From UBA6163 sp041753075 (lineage in GTDB: Bacteria > Planctomycetota > Planctomycetia > Pirellulales > Pirellulaceae), in contig JBGSVE010000065.1 in the NCBI GenBank assembly GCA_041753075.1, forward strand, positions 1 to 64,000: a stretch of DNA of 64,000 bases, given 5' to 3'. Below are positions 1-8,163 of this stretch, one piece after another. Made by a program: the position numbers and the translations under genes. Every line of letters begins with the position of its first letter. The first letter of the stretch is position 1. The notes beneath the pieces were generated by a model. The model did not search any database. It was not told the origin of the DNA and worked only from the letters and a program-made list of their open reading frames with translations.

Positions 1-125
1 CCAAAGGGAAACCAAAGAAGGTTGCGCTCGTAGCCGTGATGCGCAAACTACTGATCACGCTCAACATCATGCTCAAAGAAAAGAAATCATGGCGCGAGCC
101 AACACTCGCTAATGTCCAAAACTAA
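1..125 (+). CDS. IS110-family transposase, C-terminal fragment
   Basis: The reading frame starting at base 3 is open from the window edge and ends with TAA at 123-125. It gives 40 residues containing KVALVAVMRKLLITLNIML followed by KEKKSW. This basic helical tail matches the usual C-terminus of IS110/IS116-type transposases, where KxALxAxMRKLL is typical. Only the tail is visible, so the catalytic DEDD and serine motifs cannot be checked. The rest of the element lies left of the window, and its right end should fall within the next few dozen bases. Confidence 0.6.
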   Translation, partial: KGKPKKVALVAVMRKLLITLNIMLKEKKSWREPTLANVQN

Positions 126-136
126 GACAGCCGATG

Positions 137-172
137 GCACCAAATGAGAATGCTGCACCAAATGAGAATGCT
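137..172. repeat. Tandem 18-bp direct repeat beside the transposase end
   Basis: The 18-base unit gcaccaaatgagaatgct occurs twice without a spacer (137-154 and 155-172), directly after the transposase stop codon. It may mark the right end of the insertion sequence or a target duplication. The rest of 173-375 shows no convincing gene. A 60-codon frame on the minus strand (171-353) has no recognisable family. Confidence 0.7.
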
Positions 173-375
173 AGTAGAGCCTAGAATAAACCCAATCATG
201 CGGCAGTGAGTCTCGTTGCGTACCATTTGCGGACTCTTGCAACGAAGATGGCTCATTTGCATTTGCGTTTTCAAGCTCGCAATTTGCCGCTTCACCAGCC
301 AACGCCGAAGATACGGTAAGGCGAGTTCCTCCACGAAAAGATATAAATTCCATTTTGCGCCAAATCCAACCGACG

Positions 376-1059
376 CTATTCCTTGCGACTGAGCGCTTGC
401 TGCAGCGGACAGGCTGCAGTGTCGTCGTTTCCGGTGCGCTGGTAGCGCTCGAGCAATTGACGTGACCGTGCCGCTAATTGACGCCGCACCTCGCGTCGCT
501 CGCCTTTGATTCGCGCGATCTGCATGTCGTCGTATCCGGTCGTTTGATGACGCATCCAGGCGATCACCGCTGACTCGGCACGTTGCTCGATCGGTATGCG
601 TTGCGTCCGTGCAACCGTGCCGCTGCCAACCGGTGTCGCGTGCGCGGTGACGGCGTCGGCTAGACTTGCGGCGAGCTTATCGTGCTCCGGTGCAAAGGCT
701 AGAAATGTCAGCACCGCGCCGTGAAAATCCTCGACATATTCACCTTGTTTGCGGTCGCGCCGCTGGGCGTCGGCGGCGCGTCGTTTTGCATAGGCCGGTG
801 TGTCGCGCTCGAGATCGAGCGTTTGGCGTGCGGCTGCGATATGTTCCGCGGGTGCCCAAATGCCGCGCGAGAATTTCTTGCGCCCTTTGAACTCCTGCAT
901 CGTCCAACTGGGACCGGCGGCTTTGACGCGGCGAGTCAACCCCGCATCACCCGGCGGCAACAATTCCCAACCCGCAGGAACATCGAGCACTTGGCCATCC
1001 GCAGTTCGAATGGTTCGCTCACGTGGGCCGGGCTGGACAATCAACGCTAAATCAGGCAT
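376..1059 (-). CDS. DUF2293 domain protein
   Basis: A 227-residue protein of unknown function. The N-terminal third contains WELLPPGDAGLTRRVKAAG and a WTMQEFKGRKKFSRGIWAP stretch. The C-terminal part (AVIAWMRHQTTGYDDM followed by an Arg-rich helix) is the DUF2293 pattern as I know it from bacteria and fungi. It is very rich in Arg and Ala and has no signal peptide or membrane segment, so it is probably cytoplasmic and may bind nucleic acid (inference). The ATG at 1059 was preferred to a TTG at 1077. With it the gene overlaps the end of the upstream rhomboid gene by 8 bp, which suggests translational coupling. Confidence 0.75.
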   Translation of the reverse strand: MPDLALIVQPGPRERTIRTADGQVLDVPAGWELLPPGDAGLTRRVKAAGPSWTMQEFKGRKKFSRGIWAPAEHIAAARQTLDLERDTPAYAKRRAADAQRRDRKQGEYVEDFHGAVLTFLAFAPEHDKLAASLADAVTAHATPVGSGTVARTQRIPIEQRAESAVIAWMRHQTTGYDDMQIARIKGERREVRRQLAARSRQLLERYQRTGNDDTAACPLQQALSRKE

Positions 1060-1837
1060 CGACTGGTCCCGATTCAAAGGCGCGCCGCTGGGTGACTGCC
1101 GGTCGGCCCAGCGATGTGTTGCGAATCACAAACGCCAAAACCAAACCGGCGATGAAGCCGCCGATGTGGGCCCACCAAGCAACTCCGGTTGACGCGCTGT
1201 TGCCCATCGACGAGACACCGCTGAACGCCTGCATCAAGAACCAGAAGCCAAGGAAAATTGGTGCGGGCAAAGCGAAGCTAAAAATCGGCGGCAGGAATGC
1301 TTGGACTTTCGAATGTGGATATAGCACCAAGTACGCGCCCATCACACCGGCAATCGCACCGCTGGCACCGATCGTTGGCACCGGCGACAACGCATTGGCG
1401 AGCAAATGGCAAATGCCTGCAACCACTCCCGTCCCCAAATACATCAGCGCATAAGCAAAGTGCCCAAACCGATCTTCGACATTGTCGCCGAAGATAAACA
1501 GGAACCATAAATTGCCCAGCAAGTGCATCACGCTGCCGTGCAAAAACATGCACGAGAAAAACGTCATCCAAACCGGAATTGCCGCTGGAGCCAACTCATG
1601 CTGGCGCTCGCGAACAAACACACCGTCCGGTGTCTGCACCGCTTCGGGCACGATCATCACGACCACTTGGTCAGGTTCCGTCAACCGCGCCGGCACCATG
1701 CCATATTGTTCAACGATGTCCGCCCCGGAGTCGCCGCCGGTCACCTGGAAAAAGTAGGCAACTCCGCAAATCGCAATGATCGCATAGGTCACGAACGGGG
1801 TCGTCGTCGAGGGAATGCTGTCACGCAGCGGGATCAT
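1052..1837 (-). CDS. Rhomboid family intramembrane serine protease
   Basis: A 261-residue polytopic membrane protein. The catalytic serine lies in GASGA (Ser159). The partner histidine is in WWAHIGGF (His224), within a later helix. The HGSVMHLLGNLWFLFIFGD segment (100-118) supplies the conserved HxxxN of the second helix. Length and order match bacterial rhomboids that cleave single-pass membrane proteins inside the bilayer. A loop at about residues 45-85 between helices 1 and 2 is longer than in the shortest members. The substrate is unknown. It is the first gene of a two-gene minus-strand unit with the DUF2293 gene and diverges from the esterase gene. Confidence 0.92.
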   Translation of the reverse strand: MIPLRDSIPSTTTPFVTYAIIAICGVAYFFQVTGGDSGADIVEQYGMVPARLTEPDQVVVMIVPEAVQTPDGVFVRERQHELAPAAIPVWMTFFSCMFLHGSVMHLLGNLWFLFIFGDNVEDRFGHFAYALMYLGTGVVAGICHLLANALSPVPTIGASGAIAGVMGAYLVLYPHSKVQAFLPPIFSFALPAPIFLGFWFLMQAFSGVSSMGNSASTGVAWWAHIGGFIAGLVLAFVIRNTSLGRPAVTQRRAFESGPVDA

Positions 1838-1914
1838 GGGAATCTTCGTTTCGGCGGTGTAGAATCTTGACTCCGCGTATCATACCCACCATTGCCCCGA
1901 ATCGACGAGACATC

Positions 1915-3711
1915 ATGACTCTGATCGTTCGCTATGTTTCGCACCTTGTCGTAATCGCATGTTTGCTCACAACGTTGGCGGCGACTGCGTGGTCCGATGA
2001 AGCCTACACGCTGGGACCCGATTCAAAATTAAAGCCAGACGTGCCGCGTGGCGAGGTGGTGAAGCTGACGTTTGACAAGAGTAAAGTCTTTCCGGGGACG
2101 ACGCGCGATGTGCAGATCTACGTGCCGCAGCAATATAGCGCCGACAAACCAGCCGCGTTGATGGTCTTTCAAGATGGCAACGGGTACGCCAGCCGCGATG
2201 GTGCCTGGCGCGTTCCCAACGTGTTCGACAATCTGATCCATGAAGGTGCGATGCCGGTCACGATCGCGGTCTTCATCACCCCGGGAGTCGTTCCTGCCGG
2301 CAATGATGATGCCCAGGACCGTTACAATCGCAGTCTTGAATACGATGCCGTGAGCGATCGTTATGCGATTTTCATCGTCGATGAAATTTTGCCGATGGTA
2401 AAAGCGACGTATGCGATCACCGACGACCCCAACCGGCGCGCCATTGCCGGATCTAGCAGCGGTGCGATTGCGGCATTCGGCGTTGCTTGGCATCGACCGG
2501 ATCAATTTCGCCGCGTCTTCAGCACCATCGGAACGTTTGTTGGGCTACGTGGTGGCGACAACTATGTGACGATGATCCGCAAATGCGAACCACGTCCGTT
2601 GAAAGTCTTTTTGCAGGACGGCACGGGCGACTTGAACATTTACGGTGGTGATTGGTGGGTCGGCAATCAAGACATGCTATCGGCCTTGACTTGGGCGGGT
2701 TATGACGTTGAGCATCGCTGGGGCACCGAGGCGCACAACAGCAAGCATGGTGCCGCGATTTTTCCCGAGGCGATGCGTTGGTTATGGAAAGACGCCGACA
2801 AGTCGATCGAGCAAAAATTTTCCGACAAACACGAACTATCGAAGGTGCTTGTTCCAGGAGAAGAGTGGACGCTGGTCAGCGAGGGCCATGGGTTTGCTGA
2901 AGGCCCAGCGGTTTCGCCGGCGGGCGATGTTTACTTCACCAGTGTTCCCAATGCCGAAGTTTGGAAGATCGCGAAGGACGGGACCGTGAGCCGGTTGATG
3001 CAAGACATGCCCGGAGCCAGCGGCTTGATGTTCGATGCTGATGGGAATTTGTACGCCGCGCTGAGTCGCAAGCAACAGATCGTCAAGATTGATCCCAAAG
3101 GAACGCAAACCGTTTTGGCAACGGACATAGCCTGCAACGATCTGGTCGTGGTGCCTCATGGAATTTATGTCACCACCCCAAAGAATATGGAAATCGTTTA
3201 CCTACCACATACCCAATCAAACACGCCCGGCGCAAGTACCGCGCCACGAGTGGTCTCCAAGCGGATTGGCGAAGATGGAATCGAAGGCCCTAACGGCTTG
3301 ATCACGACGCCTGACAACGAGTTCCTGTTGGTCGTTGATGCAAAGGGCCGTTACGTTTGGTCGTACCGCATTGGCCCGGTTGGTTCACTCGAATTTGGTC
3401 AACCTTATCACTTCGTTCATTCGCCGGTCGACGAGATGCGAACCGGTGGTGATGGGGCAACGATGGCCGCCGACGGATCGCTTTACGTCGCCTCGTTGAT
3501 GGGCATTCAAGTCTTCGACCAACCCGGCCGCGCTCACGGAATCATCTCGCCGCCAGATACGGATCGCGTCACGAACGTTGTCTTTGGCGGTGAGCAAATG
3601 AACGTGCTGTTTGCAACCACGGCAGGCGGTCGCGTTTACAAGCGAGTCACCAAGGCAAAGGGAATCGCCCCTTGGCAATCGCCGGTCAAACCCGAGAAGC
3701 CTGGTTTGTAA
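1915..3711 (+). CDS. Secreted esterase fused to an SMP-30/gluconolactonase-like propeller
   Basis: A 598-residue exported protein. The ATG at 1915 gives a clean signal peptide (MTLIVRYVSHLVVIACLL, cleavage after the Ala-rich stretch near AWSDE); an upstream TTG at 1867 does not. Residues about 45-300 form an alpha/beta-hydrolase of the Fes/enterochelin-esterase type with nucleophile elbow GSSSG (central Ser about 181) and a plausible catalytic His in HNSKHGA. Residues about 315-590 resemble an SMP-30/gluconolactonase beta-propeller (GFAEGPAVSPAGDVYFTS, GASGLMFDADGNLYAA, GPNGLITTPDNEFLLV). Fusions of these two domains are common in planctomycetes and probably act on sugar esters or lactones in the periplasm. 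The exact substrate cannot be read from sequence. Confidence 0.85.
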   Translation: MTLIVRYVSHLVVIACLLTTLAATAWSDEAYTLGPDSKLKPDVPRGEVVKLTFDKSKVFPGTTRDVQIYVPQQYSADKPAALMVFQDGNGYASRDGAWRVPNVFDNLIHEGAMPVTIAVFITPGVVPAGNDDAQDRYNRSLEYDAVSDRYAIFIVDEILPMVKATYAITDDPNRRAIAGSSSGAIAAFGVAWHRPDQFRRVFSTIGTFVGLRGGDNYVTMIRKCEPRPLKVFLQDGTGDLNIYGGDWWVGNQDMLSALTWAGYDVEHRWGTEAHNSKHGAAIFPEAMRWLWKDADKSIEQKFSDKHELSKVLVPGEEWTLVSEGHGFAEGPAVSPAGDVYFTSVPNAEVWKIAKDGTVSRLMQDMPGASGLMFDADGNLYAALSRKQQIVKIDPKGTQTVLATDIACNDLVVVPHGIYVTTPKNMEIVYLPHTQSNTPGASTAPRVVSKRIGEDGIEGPNGLITTPDNEFLLVVDAKGRYVWSYRIGPVGSLEFGQPYHFVHSPVDEMRTGGDGATMAADGSLYVASLMGIQVFDQPGRAHGIISPPDTDRVTNVVFGGEQMNVLFATTAGGRVYKRVTKAKGIAPWQSPVKPEKPGL

Positions 3712-3741
3712 TTTTCGTCGCAATCGCAAAGGATCGCATTC

Positions 3742-4263
3742 ATGCGTCGCGTCGTTCCCAGTCGCCAACCAGAACTGATTCACCCATCGGTCTTCATTGC
3801 CGAGGGTGCGCATGTCTGTGGCGAAGTCACGATCGAAGAGGGTGCCAGCGTTTGGTTTGGGGCCGTGCTGCGCGGTGATGTTGACACAATCAGAATCGGC
3901 CAACGCTCGAACGTGCAAGACTTGGCCGTCATTCATTGCGATCCAGGGTTTCCTTGTACGATCGGCGAGGAAGTGACGATTGGCCACGCCGCAGTGGTTC
4001 ATGGCGCGACGATCCAGTCCCGTGTATTGATCGGTATTCGGGCCGTGGTGCTCAATGGTGCCAGAATTGGCGAAGGGTCGATCATCGGAGCGGGTGCCGT
4101 CGTCACCGAAGGCGCAGACATTCCACCAAACAGTCTCGTCGTCGGCGTACCGGGGAAAATCCTTCGCGAAACAACTCTGGTACAACGCGAACATATCCTT
4201 CGCAACGCACTAAACTATGTCGACTCAGCGCGGCAGTATCGGCTCGCCCGAAACGGCCCATGA
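3742..4263 (+). CDS. Gamma-class carbonic anhydrase-like hexapeptide protein
   Basis: A 173-residue left-handed beta-helix protein of the YrdA/PaaY/gamma-carbonic anhydrase group. Hexapeptide repeats run through residues 15-135 (VFIAEGAHVCGEVTIEEGA, then VLIGIRAVVLNGARIGEG). The three likely metal-ligand histidines are His65 (VIHCD), His82 and His87 (GHAAVVHG). RGD at 44-46 is also typical of the family. Such trimers bind Zn or Fe; some hydrate CO2 and others have lost activity, so activity is not certain. It follows the esterase gene by about 30 bp on the same strand and may be co-transcribed. Confidence 0.9.
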   Translation: MRRVVPSRQPELIHPSVFIAEGAHVCGEVTIEEGASVWFGAVLRGDVDTIRIGQRSNVQDLAVIHCDPGFPCTIGEEVTIGHAAVVHGATIQSRVLIGIRAVVLNGARIGEGSIIGAGAVVTEGADIPPNSLVVGVPGKILRETTLVQREHILRNALNYVDSARQYRLARNGP

Positions 4264-4291
4264 AACGCGGTTCCGGTTTAAACCGTTTTTC

Positions 4292-4306
4292 TGGCGATTT
4301 ACGCCA
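4292..4306 (+). terminator. Weak terminator-like hairpins after the hexapeptide gene
   Basis: TGGCG (4292-4296) and CGCCA (4302-4306) form a 5-bp stem around a 5-base loop, followed by a T-rich stretch. A second small stem just upstream (CGGTT 4268-4272 with AACCG 4281-4285) is followed by five T residues. Either could end the preceding transcript; both stems are short. Confidence 0.35.
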
Positions 4307-4393
4307 AGATTTTATTGTCGATAACGAATAGCGTTTAGACTTGTTGTTTGTCCTATCCTGGTCAGACATTTTTTACACGCGAGTGGATTCGTC

Positions 4394-5653
4394 TTGTCAT
4401 TTTCATCTGACCTATCGCCGCCGCCAACTCCGCCAACTTTGATGGCCGACGATGCAGTTGATTATGGCGATGATCAAGTTCAGCGCGATGGTACGATTGC
4501 CTGCGCAACGACCGACGCGCTTTCGCGGCCTCGTAGCGGTCGGATGCAGCGGACGATGCGTTGGGCGGCAACGACGATTCGTCGATCGTTCGAGTTGTTG
4601 TCGTTGGTCACCATCTTGGCCGTCATGACGGCGTTGCCGGTGGTCCAATTGATTTCCTTTGGCTACTTGTTGGATGTCGCCGGCAAGCTGACCGGCGGTG
4701 CTACGATTGGCCAATCGCTGCGCTGGCGCAGCGCAGCGGGTCGGATTGGCTTGGCGCTGCTGGCGGTGATGTTGCTGAGCCTGCCGATCCATTTATTGAC
4801 GCACTGGGCCGGTGTTGCCCAGATCGTCACGCCCGGCTCACCGCTGGCTGACCGGCTTCAGCTTGGCGCACTTGCGCTCACCGCATTGTCGTTGATTCAC
4901 CTTTCCTGGGCCTGGGTGCGCGGTGGAAAACTGAAGCATTATTTTCGGCCCGCGCCAAGATTGTGGATGCACCAGGCTTGGCGTCCGAGCACGTGGTTGT
5001 CGGGTGCCGATCGACTTTGGATGCTCATTGGATCGCTCGAAATCCCGCGTCTGTTTTGGCTGGGCATTCGCGGAGCGTTGGGTACGTTGCTATGGTTACT
5101 GCCCGCGACAATCATCATCGCGGTGAACCGCAATGGGCGAACCGGTGCGGCGGGATTGGTCGGCGCGATTGCCTTTATATGCTTGGGGATCGCGCTGATG
5201 TATTTGCCGATGCTGCAGGCCAACTTTGCTGAGAAAAATAAATTGCGTGCGTTATTTGCGATTCGCACCGTTCGCGCCGACTTTTGTCGAGCACCGTGGG
5301 CGTGGTTTTTGGCGATGCTGTTGACGTTGGTGGTGCTGCCAATTCCACTCTACCTGTTGAAGATCGAGCCGCCACCGCCGGAGTTGGTTTGGTTGCCAAC
5401 TTGGTTCTTCATTGCCTTCATGCTGCCGGCCCGCGTCGCCAGCGGACTGGCGATGCGCCGGACGCGATCGAAACCGGAGCCGGTGGGTTGGTGGCCAGCG
5501 ATATCGCGCTGGACGGTGCGTATGTTGATGCCGCCGGTCGTGGGCATCTACTTGCTCTTTGTGTATTTGTCACAGTACGTTTCATGGGATGGGCTGCAAA
5601 CCTGGGTCCAACAACATGCCGTGTTGGTTCCCGTACCGTTTGTGGGTGTATGA
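4394..5653 (+). CDS. Polytopic membrane protein, unrecognised family
   Basis: A 419-residue protein with an approximately 60-residue hydrophilic N-terminus and about seven to eight hydrophobic segments (for example around residues 75-95, 115-135, 150-175, 230-245, 255-275, 300-320 and 385-400). I recognise no catalytic motif; overall it resembles the multi-helix DUF4013-like membrane proteins of planctomycetes, but I cannot confirm this. The frame begins with TTG at 4394, and an ATG at 4442 (MADDAVDYG) is an equally good start. Its stop overlaps the start of the S41 protease gene in an ATGA arrangement, so the two are probably translated together, perhaps for a shared envelope role. Confidence 0.75.
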   Translation: MSFSSDLSPPPTPPTLMADDAVDYGDDQVQRDGTIACATTDALSRPRSGRMQRTMRWAATTIRRSFELLSLVTILAVMTALPVVQLISFGYLLDVAGKLTGGATIGQSLRWRSAAGRIGLALLAVMLLSLPIHLLTHWAGVAQIVTPGSPLADRLQLGALALTALSLIHLSWAWVRGGKLKHYFRPAPRLWMHQAWRPSTWLSGADRLWMLIGSLEIPRLFWLGIRGALGTLLWLLPATIIIAVNRNGRTGAAGLVGAIAFICLGIALMYLPMLQANFAEKNKLRALFAIRTVRADFCRAPWAWFLAMLLTLVVLPIPLYLLKIEPPPPELVWLPTWFFIAFMLPARVASGLAMRRTRSKPEPVGWWPAISRWTVRMLMPPVVGIYLLFVYLSQYVSWDGLQTWVQQHAVLVPVPFVGV

Positions 5654-7017
5654 TGCTGCCTCGAAACGTCAATGTGATTCTGATCGCCGTGTGTGTTTCC
5701 GTGCTGTGCTATTCGACGGCGGCTCGCGCCAAAAAAGCGATCCTGGTCGGCGAAGCGATTGACTTAATCGATCAATTCTATGTTGATCCCGTCGATGATG
5801 CGGCATTGGTCGAGGCGGCGATGAATGGCATGACGACTACACTTGATGAGCACAGCGAATTCATTCCGCCGCGAATGTATGGTGCCTTCAAGGATGTGAT
5901 CGATCAAGAATTTGCTGGCGTGGGGATTCTGGTTGAGCAACCTGACGCCAAACAACCGGTACGCGTCATCACACCGCTGGTTAATTCGCCAGCGCTCGCA
6001 GCGGGATTGTTACCCGGCGACGAAATCATCAAGGTCGACGGCGTCGATGTTTCGACAATGGAGATCGGCGATGTCAGCGAGCGGTTGCGCGGGCCAGTTG
6101 CAACTAGCTTGGTGATCACCGTGAGTCGCCGCGACGAATCGGATTGGCAACAGGAGGTTGACATCAAGCTGACGCGTAGAAAAATCGAACTTGAGTCCGT
6201 CGTCGGCGACCATCGTGATGCGCAGAATCGTTGGGTGTTTCACTTGCGCGATCAGCCATCGATCGCTTACATCCGAGTGTCGAGTTTTGGCGAGAAAACG
6301 GTTAGCGAGCTGCGCCGGACACTCGGTACACTGGGCCGAGATTGCCAATCGTTGATCTTGGATGTTCGCGCCAACTCCGGTGGATTGCTCAACGCCGCCG
6401 TCGAGGTGTGCGACGATTTTTTGGACAGCGGGCGGATCGTGACGATCAAAAAACGCGGCGGCGAAATTGATTCCGAGTTCGATGCGACGACCGGAGTTCT
6501 GTTGCGTAACGAAATTTCGATCGTGGTTTTGATTGACGGAAATTCAGCGTCGGCCAGCGAGATTGTTGCCGCCTGCTTGCAGGACCATAAACGCGCGACG
6601 ATCATTGGTTCGCGGTCGTTCGGCAAAGGCACGGTGCAGAACGTGATGCTGCTGGATTTCGGACGCAGTGCGCTGAAGCTGACGACCGCCCGATACTATC
6701 GTCCCAGTGGACGGAATATTCACCGGTTGCCGGACGCCAAGCCCGAAGAAGAATGGGGTGTTTTGCCCGACCCGGGATTCGAGGTTTCGATCAGCGACGA
6801 GACGTATAGTGAATTGTTGAATCAGTGGCAACGCGCTGGTTTTCCCATCATGACCATTGCCAAGCAGGCGCCGCCTGAGTCGACGCCACAGAGCGACGTG
6901 ATTGTGGATCCGCAGAAAGCCCGTGCGGTCGAGTTTCTCAAAGCTAAGTCCCCCGCCCAGCCAGGGCGCGCACGCGAGGCCGAGCCAAATCCGGCTCCGA
7001 GCCAAGCGGCGGCGTGA
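5650..7017 (+). CDS. S41 family C-terminal processing peptidase with PDZ domain
   Basis: A 455-residue exported protease of the CtpA/Prc type. It has an N-terminal signal segment (VNVILIAVCVSVLCYSTAARA), a short CtpA N-domain, and a PDZ domain (about residues 85-165, AALAAGLLPGDEIIKVDGV). The tail-specific protease domain carries the catalytic Ser in GNSASASEI and Lys in SFGKGTVQ. These enzymes trim C-terminal tails of periplasmic proteins. The ATG at 5650 overlaps the stop of the upstream membrane gene by 4 bp; the same frame is open further upstream, but that part is antisense-like noise within the membrane gene. The C-terminus ends in a low-complexity Pro/Ala tail. Confidence 0.93.
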   Translation: MMLPRNVNVILIAVCVSVLCYSTAARAKKAILVGEAIDLIDQFYVDPVDDAALVEAAMNGMTTTLDEHSEFIPPRMYGAFKDVIDQEFAGVGILVEQPDAKQPVRVITPLVNSPALAAGLLPGDEIIKVDGVDVSTMEIGDVSERLRGPVATSLVITVSRRDESDWQQEVDIKLTRRKIELESVVGDHRDAQNRWVFHLRDQPSIAYIRVSSFGEKTVSELRRTLGTLGRDCQSLILDVRANSGGLLNAAVEVCDDFLDSGRIVTIKKRGGEIDSEFDATTGVLLRNEISIVVLIDGNSASASEIVAACLQDHKRATIIGSRSFGKGTVQNVMLLDFGRSALKLTTARYYRPSGRNIHRLPDAKPEEEWGVLPDPGFEVSISDETYSELLNQWQRAGFPIMTIAKQAPPESTPQSDVIVDPQKARAVEFLKAKSPAQPGRAREAEPNPAPSQAAA

Positions 7018-7093
7018 TTTGGGCGGCTGCCTGATTTGGACCGATTTTTCCGGCCCAGGAGGCCCCCAAGCCGGGTCTTCAATCGAAAATTCG

Positions 7094-7122
7094 TTGAACC
7101 GTCTCGGGATTGCGAGTATTCT
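7094..7122 (+). promoter_or_regulatory. Sigma-70-like promoter for the DPF-repeat protein
   Basis: TTGAAC (7094-7099) and TATTCT (7117-7122) are separated by 17 bases, 56 bases upstream of the next start codon. The match to the vegetative consensus is good for a planctomycete. A purine-rich ribosome binding site (GAAGGACAG) follows before the ATG. Confidence 0.5.
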
Positions 7123-7177
7123 CCGAGGTGCTCCCACACCCATTCACAGGCATCCTTTTTTGAAGGACAGTTGCGCC

Positions 7178-7924
7178 ATGTTTCGAGTTTCAATGTTTGC
7201 GATCGCGGCATCGCTTCTGACTATCAGCTCCGCGTCAGCCCAAAATTCGGTCTTGTCCGAGTTCTATGGTCGCGGGGTTCATGCGTTCTACAGCAACGAC
7301 TACACCGCCGCCACTGACTATTTGTCGAAGGCGATTGACGGCGGAATCAAAGATCCGCGGGCTTACTATTTCCGTGGCTTGACCAGCGTTGCCTCGGGCC
7401 GCGAGTACGAAGCGGAACTGGATTATCGAACGGGCGCTGAGATGGAAGCCGCCGGTGCGTTCGGATCGATAATTGGCCAATCGCTATCGCGAATCCAGGG
7501 CAGTTGTCGCATGGAAATTGAAAACATGCGTCAATTGGCTCGATTGGAATACCAAGCCAGCGCAGCGGCACGGTCCAAGGCGAGATATCAGGAGCTTGAA
7601 GCTGCCGAGGAGGCCTCGATGGTCAAGCCAGCGGAACGCAAGCCAGCACCTGCGACGCCACCGCGCGTTGCGCCAGCCGCAGGTGATGATCCGTTTGATG
7701 ACAAGGCGGCTGGCAAGCCAATGGTCGAATCGAAAGACGTTTTAGAGGGCACGATGACTGACCCGTTTGCCGACGACGCGACACCGGGCGCGGCACCAGC
7801 GGATGCACCACCGGCCGGCAACGATCCGTTTGGGGCACCTGCGGCTCCGGCCAGCGATCCGTTCGGCGAGGCAGCTCCCGCCGCTGATGATCCCTTCGGC
7901 GGTGCGGATCCGTTTGGCAATTAG
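7178..7924 (+). CDS. Secreted TPR-like protein with C-terminal DPF repeats
   Basis: A 248-residue protein with a signal peptide ending near ASAQN. Residues about 30-95 look like two tetratricopeptide helical hairpins (GVHAFYSNDYTAATDYLSKA, then DPRAYYFRGLTSVASGREYE). A helical stretch follows to about 150. The last 90 residues are Pro/Ala-rich and acidic with six DPF motifs (DDPFDD, TDPFAD, NDPFGA, SDPFGE, DDPFGG, ADPFGN). No enzymatic motif is visible. TPR domains bind proteins, so a scaffold role in the periplasm is plausible. The start is fixed by the signal peptide and a good ribosome binding site. Confidence 0.8.
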   Translation: MFRVSMFAIAASLLTISSASAQNSVLSEFYGRGVHAFYSNDYTAATDYLSKAIDGGIKDPRAYYFRGLTSVASGREYEAELDYRTGAEMEAAGAFGSIIGQSLSRIQGSCRMEIENMRQLARLEYQASAAARSKARYQELEAAEEASMVKPAERKPAPATPPRVAPAAGDDPFDDKAAGKPMVESKDVLEGTMTDPFADDATPGAAPADAPPAGNDPFGAPAAPASDPFGEAAPAADDPFGGADPFGN

Positions 7925-8068
7925 TGCAGCGTTGCAGCTCAACATTAGGATCAGCCGCGGTGCAATAGCACGCGGTTATCATCGTGGCAACCGCACGCTA
8001 TCGCGTTGCGGCCGATGGATACAATCAGCAATCCTAGCTGCAACACAACAGTTGAAATAGAAACGGCC

Positions 8069-8098
8069 TTTCACTGCGCAATCGTGATTTGCTATAGT
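8069..8098 (+). promoter_or_regulatory. Extended -10 promoter candidate
   Basis: TTTCAC (8069-8074) and TATAGT (8093-8098) lie 18 bases apart, with TGC directly before the -10 hexamer (extended -10). The element is 65 bases upstream of the ATG at 8164. Confidence 0.4.
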
Positions 8099-8163
8099 CC
8101 GCATCGGTTGAGATGTTTAATGTCGCGACCGATTCCGTTTCTACCTGATTGTCGGAGCCAAGG

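Noticed and set aside
171..353. A 60-codon minus-strand frame right of the transposase remnant
   Set aside because: No ribosome site, no family, and it begins in a likely insertion-sequence boundary; left unannotated.
3385..4194. A 269-codon minus-strand frame across the esterase and hexapeptide genes
   Set aside because: It is antisense to two genes with clear families, has no recognisable domain and no ribosome site.
7034..7900. DPF repeats considered as evidence for a eukaryote-like endocytic adaptor
   Set aside because: The protein has a bacterial signal peptide, so the motifs would be outside the cytoplasm; kept only as a low-interest note.
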